Positions 58,956-64,000 of a stretch of DNA of 64,000 nt are shown here, piece by piece. Each line of letters begins with the position of its first letter. The first letter of the stretch is position 1. Both the position numbers and the translations under genes were made by a program. The stretch covers positions 1 to 64,000 of the forward strand of contig NZ_VFSD01000027.1 of assembly GCF_014332515.1 (NCBI RefSeq), written 5' to 3'. The notes beneath the pieces are model-generated. The model searched no databases. It saw only the letters and a list, made by a program, of their open reading frames with translations, and had not been told where the DNA came from. The stretch is from Pontibacter beigongshangensis. GTDB taxonomy: Bacteria > Bacteroidota > Bacteroidia > Cytophagales > Hymenobacteraceae.

Positions 58956-60050
58956 ATGACAACTTCCACACCTAGCTTGCACCTGGCCAGCGGCACCAGT
59001 ACCCTGGCCAAAACGACAAGCCCTGTTGTAATCGCCGGCCCGTGCAGTGCCGAGAGCGAGGAACAAATGTTGCTGACGGCCCAGGGGCTCAAAGAGCTGC
59101 AGGGTGTTACCGTCTTCAGGGCTGGCATCTGGAAACCCCGCACCCGTCCGGGAAGCTTCCAGGGGGTAGGCTCGGTTGGGCTGGAGTGGCTGCGCACCGT
59201 GAAGCAGGAAACTGGCCTGCGCACGGCCTGTGAGGTGGCCAACACCAGCCAGGTGGCCGAAGCGCTGAAACAGGAAGTGGATATACTGATAATCGGAGCC
59301 CATACCACCGTAAACTCGTTTATGGTGCAGGAAATTGCCGACTCGCTGAAGGGCGCCAACGTGCCGGTGCTCGTAAAAAACCCGGTGAGCCCCGAGCTCA
59401 TGCTCTGGCTGGGGGCACTGGAGCGTTTTAGCTACAACGGCATTACAGACCTGGGCGTGATCCATAGGGGCTTCTCTACCATAGACAATGCACCTTACCG
59501 CAACCACCCCAAGTGGGACCATGTGCTGGAACTGAAGAAGATGCTGCCCGACCTGCCCCTGTACTGCGATGCGAGCCATATAGCAGGCCGCAGAAGCCTG
59601 CTGCGGCCGGTTTGCCAGCGAGCCCTGGACCTGGGCTACGATGGCCTGATGGTGGAGTCGCACTACAACCCGGCAATGGCCCTGAGCGATGCGCAGCAAC
59701 AGCTTATGCCCAAAGAGCTGGATATGCTGTTGCAATCGCTCAAGCTAAACCACACCGACGAAGCCCTAACCCAAAAAGGTGTGCTGATGGAAGAACTCCG
59801 CAAAGAAATAGAGCACCTCGATGACGAACTGCTCGACCTGATGGCCCGCCGTTCTGTGGTATCGGCGCAGATAGGCGACCTGAAACAGGAAACAAACCTC
59901 GATACCCAACAAGCCTGGGACGATGTGCTGGAGAACCTGCTGAAGCAGGCAAACTCTTTCGGCATTAACAAAGAGTTCGTGAAAACGGTGTTTCAGGAGG
60001 TGCGCAAGCAGTATGCCCAAACCCACCTGTACGCCGACATGGGTGCGTAA
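58956..60050 (+). CDS. bifunctional DAHP synthase / chorismate mutase, copy 1
   Basis: Joins phosphoenolpyruvate and erythrose 4-phosphate to DAHP, the first shikimate-pathway step, with chorismate mutase at the C-terminus. The DAHPS domain (about 1-265, type I-beta) has VVIAGPCSAESEEQML, RAGIWKPRTRPGSF, VLVKNPVSPEL and CDASHIAGRRSLL, whose DASH replaces the usual DPSH. The mutase (about 270-364) begins LRKEIEHLDDELLDLMARRS, an AroQ-type helix. The paired mutase may give regulation by prephenate or aromatic amino acids. It stands alone behind its own attenuator; a second fusion gene lies in the pheA operon. Confidence 0.93.
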   Translation: MTTSTPSLHLASGTSTLAKTTSPVVIAGPCSAESEEQMLLTAQGLKELQGVTVFRAGIWKPRTRPGSFQGVGSVGLEWLRTVKQETGLRTACEVANTSQVAEALKQEVDILIIGAHTTVNSFMVQEIADSLKGANVPVLVKNPVSPELMLWLGALERFSYNGITDLGVIHRGFSTIDNAPYRNHPKWDHVLELKKMLPDLPLYCDASHIAGRRSLLRPVCQRALDLGYDGLMVESHYNPAMALSDAQQQLMPKELDMLLQSLKLNHTDEALTQKGVLMEELRKEIEHLDDELLDLMARRSVVSAQIGDLKQETNLDTQQAWDDVLENLLKQANSFGINKEFVKTVFQEVRKQYAQTHLYADMGA

Positions 60051-60070
60051 GCTGCCCTGCTCTGGCCGGG

Positions 60071-60109
60071 AAAAAGCGTGGCAACACTATTAGAGTTGCC
60101 ACGCTTTTT
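60071..60109 (+). terminator. intrinsic terminator after DAHP synthase copy 1
   Basis: AAAAAGCGTGGCAAC pairs with GTTGCCACGCTTTTT around ACTATTAGA (partly paired further), then GATTTTT. Confidence 0.9.
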
Positions 60110-60503
60110 GATTTTTGCACCTGCCTGTTGGTAAGGCGCTAAGGGTTTAATGTGCTGATGTGCTAATTTTTTAATTTGGAGATTTTTCGATTTGAAGATG
60201 TTGAGATATGACATGAATAGGCAGTTATGAGTAAAAAACCAGATCCTGGGCGTAGCTTCCGACTTCGCCCAGTGAGTGCTGTTTCATAGGAACTCATGAT
60301 AGCCGGTAATCTAAGAATTGAAATCTGAATTTAAACAAGTGGTGCATATGAGTTAAAAACGCGCTCTATTCTAAACCAAAAGCTGAAAGCGCGCGGCACG
60401 AAGAATATGACATACAGAGAATGCTGTGCACCCTGAAACCCTGCAAATGCTTGGGATAGAAGCCTCTTAGAAAGATTAAGATAGAAAAGCCTTATCTCTT
60501 GGA

Positions 60504-60517
60504 TCCTGTGTCTTACA
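60504..60517 (+). repeat. heptamer array, two units
   Basis: TCCTGTG, TCTTACA, joined through AAATG to R element copy 24, the same joint as in copy 23. Confidence 0.7.
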
Positions 60518-60521
60518 AAAT

Positions 60522-60553
60522 GCCTCCGGAGGGGCGTTTTCATTAGAATAATT
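60522..60553 (+). repeat. R element copy 24
   Basis: GCCTCCGGAGGGGCG, TTTT, CATTAGAATAATT: a near-perfect consensus copy, upstream of the phe operon leader. Confidence 0.92.
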
Positions 60554-60811
60554 CCGGATGATGTGCCGTCAAAAGGTTAGCCTTGCCTGCTCTTTCGAAA
60601 AAAACTCACCGGTTATTGAACCTCCACCGGCTGCCTGATGTTTAAAACAGTATATAGCATAGGGCTATGTAGTTTCGGCCGCAAAAAGGCATCTGGCAGT
60701 GCAGCCTTCAAGTAGTTTCCGGAGCCTTTTAAAGTAAAGAGAAAAAAATTTCTTAAAAAGACTTGAAGGTTATTGAGAGATTCCTTAATATTACAGCATA
60801 ATAGTAACAAT

Positions 60812-60865
60812 ATGATTTTAAGCAACGCATTTTACTTTAGCTTTTACTTTTTTGGTACCCACTAG
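60812..60865 (+). CDS. pheL: phe operon leader peptide, 17 residues
   Basis: MILSNAFYFSFYFFGTH: five Phe and two Tyr in 17 codons, seven of them within residues 7-14. This is the pattern of attenuation leader peptides, in which a ribosome stalls at the codons of the amino acid the operon makes. The TAG stop (60863-60865) overlaps a GGGGCT segment (60865-60870) complementary to AGCCCC (60919-60924) in the left arm of the terminator. Stalling at Phe codons would leave GGGGCT free to pair and prevent termination; completion would cover it and allow termination. The gene name is by analogy with E. coli pheL, not homology. Confidence 0.82.
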   Translation: MILSNAFYFSFYFFGTH

Positions 60866-60916
60866 GGGCTCCAGAGGTAATGCTATTGCGTTTATAAAAC
60901 ATACAGCAAAATCTTT

Positions 60917-60943
60917 AAAGCCCCGCCGCAAGCGGGGCTTTTT
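60917..60943 (+). terminator. pheA attenuator terminator
   Basis: AAGCCCCGC-CGCAA-GCGGGGCTT followed by TTTG, 14 bp before the pheA ATG. Located within the transcript leader, so it is an attenuator and not a terminator of an upstream gene. It overlaps the upstream-extended reading frame and supports the ATG at 60957 as the real start. Confidence 0.9.
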
Positions 60944-60956
60944 GTTTAAAAATACT

Positions 60957-61850
60957 ATGGCAACAAAAATTAAAGTAGCAGTTCAGGGCGGCGCAGCCTC
61001 TTTCCACGACACAGCGGCACGTCAGTATTTCGCACCCGAAAAAGCAGAGATCCTGCCTTGCAGTTCTTTCGACGAGCTGTGTGAGCAACTGCACCTGGGC
61101 AAGGCGAGTTACGGCGTAATGGCCATTCAGAACGCCCTGGCGGGCAGCATTCTCACCAACTACACACTGCTGCAGGAGTACCACCACTTCAGTGTGATTG
61201 GCGAGCTGTGGCTACCCATCGACCAGAACCTGATGGCTTTGCCAGGGCAGCGCCTGGAAGATATCAAAACAGTGATTTCGCATCCGGTGGCTTTGCTGCA
61301 GTGTGGCATGTTCCTGCGGCAGCACAAGCACCTGCAAACCGAAGAGCGGCAGGACACCGCCGACAGCGCCCGGGAGATAAGTGCCAACCAGCTGAAAGGC
61401 GTTGCCGCCATTGCCAGCAGCCAGGCCGCTGAATTGTACGGCATGGAAATTCTGCAGGCGCACATGGCCGACCGGAAAGACAACTACACCCGCTTCCTGG
61501 TGCTGGCCAGCGAACCGCAGGAGCAACCAGCTAAACCGACTGCCAACAAAGCCTCGCTGATCGTGCAGTTGCCGCATGTAGGCAGTGGGCTGGGAGCTGT
61601 CATCAACAAACTGTACACCGAAGACATCCATATTCCGCTCATCCAGTCTATTCCTTCGCCATCGGGCAACACGAGCCACAACGTAGCCATAGACCTGGAG
61701 TGCGACGATTACTACCGGCTGCTGCACGCCATCGAGGAACTGAAGCCCATGGTAGAGGACCTGCAGTTGCTCGGTCTTTACCAGAAAGCCCTGACACCTC
61801 AGCAATTAGAAGAATGCCGGGAAGACGCCTTAACCACTTCCGTTAACTGA
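60957..61850 (+). CDS. pheA: prephenate dehydratase
   Basis: Turns prephenate into phenylpyruvate in phenylalanine synthesis. The catalytic domain begins VAVQGGAASFHDTAARQYF, with IQNALAGSILTNYTLLQEYH in the centre and the RKDNYTRFLVLA signature (TRF) near residue 177. A C-terminal ACT domain follows (ASLIVQLPHVGSGLGAVIN; DIHIPLIQSIPSPSG replaces the ESRP Phe-binding motif, as in other Bacteroidota I recall). I start at ATG 60957 (MATKIKV), not the GTG-like position 105 bp upstream, because the attenuator hairpin lies between. No chorismate mutase is fused. First gene of the phe operon; 7 bp before the aminotransferase. Confidence 0.93.
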   Translation: MATKIKVAVQGGAASFHDTAARQYFAPEKAEILPCSSFDELCEQLHLGKASYGVMAIQNALAGSILTNYTLLQEYHHFSVIGELWLPIDQNLMALPGQRLEDIKTVISHPVALLQCGMFLRQHKHLQTEERQDTADSAREISANQLKGVAAIASSQAAELYGMEILQAHMADRKDNYTRFLVLASEPQEQPAKPTANKASLIVQLPHVGSGLGAVINKLYTEDIHIPLIQSIPSPSGNTSHNVAIDLECDDYYRLLHAIEELKPMVEDLQLLGLYQKALTPQQLEECREDALTTSVN

Positions 61851-61857
61851 TAAAGTC

Positions 61858-63033
61858 ATGATTATACCCAAGGCCGACAGACTGGCCCAGATTCAGGAGT
61901 ATTACTTTGCCAGAAAGCTGGCTGAGGTAGCTGCCCTGAATGCGCAAGGTAAGCAGGTGATCAACCTGGGCATCGGGAGCCCGGACCTCCCTCCTTCCGA
62001 AGCCACCACTGCTGCCCTCACAGCCTCTGCCGCACAGGCTTCGGGCCACGGCTACCAGCCCTACCGCTCCCTGCCATCGCTCCGCAAGGCCATGGTTGAC
62101 TGGTACAGCAGCACCTACCAGGTGCAGCTCGATGCCGAAAATGAAGTGTTGCCCCTGATGGGATCGAAGGAAGGCGTGTTTCATATTACTATGGCCTTCC
62201 TGAACCCCGGCGATAAGGTATTGGTGCCAAACCCCGGTTATCCGGCTTACGCCACTACGGCCCGCATGGTAGGTGCCGAGCATGTGTTCTATAACCTGAG
62301 CGCCGAAAACAACTGGCTGCCGGATATGGAGGAACTGGAAAAGCAGGCAAGCCAGGGCGTGAAACTGATGTGGATAAATTACCCGCACATGCCCACCGGC
62401 GCAGAGGCTACCGCAGAGACTTTAGCACAGCTGGTGGCGCTCGCCCGGAAACACAAGTTCCTGCTGGTGAACGATAACCCGTACAGTTTGGTTTTACCTA
62501 ATAAAGCGCCGCTCAGCCTGCTGAGCCAGCCGGGGGCACTCGACTGCTGCCTGGAGCTTAACTCCCTGAGCAAGTCGCACAACATGGCAGGCTGGCGCGT
62601 TGGCATGATCCTGGGCCGCAAAGATTACCTGGACACGATCCTGACCGTGAAAAGCAACATCGACTCTGGCATGTTCCAGGCAGTGCAGCACGCCGCCATC
62701 GAGGCGCTCCGCAACTCCGATGAGTGGCACGCAGAACGCAACGAGGTGTATGCCGAACGCAAGCAGGTGGCGCACCAACTGCTCGACATGCTGGAGTGCA
62801 ACTATAACCCTGCTACTGTTGGCATGTTTGTCTGGGCCAGAGTACCTGACTCTATTCCGGACGTAGAAGCCTTTCTGGACGACATACTTTACCAGGCAGG
62901 CGTGTTCCTGACACCGGGCAAGATTTTCGGAAGCCAGGGAGAACGCTACTTACGGGTATCGCTTTGCGTGCCGGTAGCTCAATTAGAAGAATCCATCAAA
63001 AGAATAAAACAACACACCATAATTTTAAATTGA
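61858..63033 (+). CDS. class I/II PLP-dependent aminotransferase
   Basis: Likely the aromatic aminotransferase acting on phenylpyruvate or prephenate. PLP-fold I features: NLGIGSPDLPPSEA, LPLMGSKEGVFHI, VPNPGYPAYAT, and the Schiff-base Lys239 in ELNSLSKSHNMAGWRVG. The C-terminal Arg that holds the substrate carboxylate is in GERYLRVSLCV. 391 residues. It lies 7 bp after pheA and 2 bp before the second DAHP synthase gene, so it is firmly within the operon. An LL-diaminopimelate or aspartate role is not excluded by sequence. Confidence 0.9.
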   Translation: MIIPKADRLAQIQEYYFARKLAEVAALNAQGKQVINLGIGSPDLPPSEATTAALTASAAQASGHGYQPYRSLPSLRKAMVDWYSSTYQVQLDAENEVLPLMGSKEGVFHITMAFLNPGDKVLVPNPGYPAYATTARMVGAEHVFYNLSAENNWLPDMEELEKQASQGVKLMWINYPHMPTGAEATAETLAQLVALARKHKFLLVNDNPYSLVLPNKAPLSLLSQPGALDCCLELNSLSKSHNMAGWRVGMILGRKDYLDTILTVKSNIDSGMFQAVQHAAIEALRNSDEWHAERNEVYAERKQVAHQLLDMLECNYNPATVGMFVWARVPDSIPDVEAFLDDILYQAGVFLTPGKIFGSQGERYLRVSLCVPVAQLEESIKRIKQHTIILN

Positions 63034-63035
63034 CC

Positions 63036-64000
63036 ATGAGTTCAAACAATCCAAACCTTCAGCTAGCAACTAAGACCAAGATTTTAAATGGAGGCCCACT
63101 GCCAACGGTAATCGCTGGTCCGTGCAGCGCAGAAAGCGAAGAGCAGATGCTCCAGACTGCGCGTGAGTTAAAGAAAGACCACCGGGTTTCTGTTTTCAGA
63201 GCAGGCATCTGGAAGCCACGTACCCGTCCGGGCATGTTCGAAGGTATCGGCACAGTTGGTCTGGAGTGGCTTAACACTGTAAAACAGGAAACCGGCCTGC
63301 TAACTACCTGTGAGGTAGCCAACACCAGCCACGTAGAAGAATCTCTTAAATATGGTGTGGATATTCTTTGGATAGGTGCCCGCACAACGGTAAACCCTTT
63401 CTCTGTACAGGAAATTGCCGACGCCCTGCGCGGTGTTGACATTCCGGTGATGGTTAAAAACCCGGTGAACCCCGACATCCAGCTGTGGGTTGGTGCACTG
63501 GAGCGCCTGAACCAGGCAGGTATCACGGACCTTGGCCTGATCCACAGAGGTTTCTCTACGCCTAACAACAAGCCTTACCGCAACCACCCGAAGTGGGAAA
63601 CCATTAAGCAGATAAAAGAATTGCTGCCAGGCGTGCCCTTGTTGTGCGACCCCAGCCACGTAGCCGGACGCCGCGACCTGCTGCAGACAGTGAGCCAGCA
63701 GGCGCTGCGCTTAGGTGTGGATGGTCTCATGATCGAGACGCACAACAACCCGGATGTTGCCTGGAGCGATGCCTCACAACAAGTAACACCAGCCGGACTC
63801 GACACACTGCTTACTTCGCTTGACCTGGATACAGAGCACGTTGCCAGCCCTGAGCAATTGCAGGAGCTGCGTAACCTGATCGACAAGCTGGACACGGACC
63901 TGATCAATGTGCTGTTCCTTCGTTCAGATGTTTCCAAGAGAATTGGTGAGTATAAAAAAGCCAACAAGCTCGACATTTTTCAGGCAGACCGCTGGAACCA
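63036..64000 (+). CDS. bifunctional DAHP synthase / chorismate mutase, copy 2 (cut by the window end)
   Basis: Begins ATG AGT TCA AAC at 63036, 2 bp after the aminotransferase stop, and is open to the end (321 codons seen). The DAHPS domain has VIAGPCSAESEEQM, RAGIWKPRTRPGMF, MVKNPVNPDIQLW and CDPSHVAGRRDLL with the standard DPSH. The C-terminal chorismate mutase is entering (ELRNLIDKLDTDLINVLFLR). It differs from copy 1 at DPSH versus DASH and at the hinge, so the two are probably paralogues with separate feedback control. In this operon it follows pheA and the aminotransferase; a tyrA may follow beyond the window. Confidence 0.92.
   Translation, partial: MSSNNPNLQLATKTKILNGGPLPTVIAGPCSAESEEQMLQTARELKKDHRVSVFRAGIWKPRTRPGMFEGIGTVGLEWLNTVKQETGLLTTCEVANTSHVEESLKYGVDILWIGARTTVNPFSVQEIADALRGVDIPVMVKNPVNPDIQLWVGALERLNQAGITDLGLIHRGFSTPNNKPYRNHPKWETIKQIKELLPGVPLLCDPSHVAGRRDLLQTVSQQALRLGVDGLMIETHNNPDVAWSDASQQVTPAGLDTLLTSLDLDTEHVASPEQLQELRNLIDKLDTDLINVLFLRSDVSKRIGEYKKANKLDIFQADRWN

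Larger units (their letters stand above)
60116..60811. other. gene-free spacer upstream of the phe leader
   Basis: About 700 bp without a convincing gene. It holds a small hairpin (CTGGGCG at 60246 with CGCCCAG at 60266), a heptamer pair and R element copy 24. A weak phe promoter may be TTG (60763) with TAATATTA (60786). Confidence 0.6.

Noticed and set aside
60504..60553. T-box or known riboswitch in the phe leader region
   Set aside because: No T-box or aptamer core is recognisable; the leader peptide with Phe codons explains the terminator better.
60852..60956. N-terminal extension of pheA by 35 codons
   Set aside because: The extension would be translated across the attenuator hairpin, and MATKIKVAVQGG at 60957 is the normal family start.

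Overview
The window looks like a chromosomal segment of a Bacteroidota member, most probably a Hymenobacteraceae-type Cytophagales such as Pontibacter. This rests on recall of family features, not on a search: Bacteroidota-style lipoproteins, TAnnTTTG -7 promoter boxes, few Shine-Dalgarno sites, DAHP synthase-chorismate mutase fusions, a 630-residue PurF paralogue and a short arginine decarboxylase. Gene density is ordinary, but the intergenic spaces are unusually full of small repeats.

Layout. 0.3-2.4 kb: tRNA maturation (cca, tsaC). 2.7-13.4 kb: a minus-strand surface-glycan operon with an ABC exporter (permease and Wzt-like ATPase), six family-2 glycosyltransferases (one fused to a methyltransferase) and a polysaccharide deacetylase. 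13.9-18.6 kb: a ygiB/ygiC-like pair, murI, an RDD membrane protein and an SPW-repeat protein. 18.6-27.3 kb: an ABC-F ATPase, a CotH-like protein, a secreted phosphatase-family lipoprotein, an unrecognised 224-residue protein, yebC and a DEAD-box helicase. 28.2-31.9 kb: a frameshifted TonB-dependent outer-membrane barrel, pncA and methylmalonyl-CoA epimerase. 32.1-34.7 kb: an isc operon (iscS, iscU, unknown, iscA). 35.4-46.3 kb: a PurF-like amidotransferase downstream of nuoHIJKLMN. 46.6-47.6 kb: a small membrane protein and a REP-associated tyrosine transposase (RAYT) with four matching REP hairpins. 47.9-58.1 kb: menA, a methyltransferase, a lipoprotein glutathione peroxidase, argS, arginase diverging from arginine decarboxylase, a HAD phosphatase, a polyprenol-phosphate mannosyltransferase-like enzyme and TerC. 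58.9-64 kb: aromatic amino-acid synthesis, with two DAHP synthase-chorismate mutase fusions, prephenate dehydratase and an aminotransferase; the last gene runs off the window.

The main signals outside ordinary genes are these. (1) A dispersed element of about 32 bp, which I label the R element, occurs 24 times in both orientations and only between genes or at their ends. It has a CCTCCGGAGG palindrome followed by a T-rich tract and CATTAGAATAATT or CATTCAAATAATT, and on the palindrome side it often carries a CAG/CTG tract or TCYTRYG heptamers. (2) The pheA operon has a classical attenuator: a 17-residue leader peptide with five Phe and two Tyr codons, a competing GGGGCT segment at its stop codon and an intrinsic terminator. 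A terminator with the same arms and a matching GGGGGCT lies before the first DAHP synthase gene. (3) The RAYT's stop codon lies inside one of its own REP hairpins. (4) Several other perfect or near-perfect palindromes and inverted pairs sit in intergenic regions of nuo, isc/purF and elsewhere.
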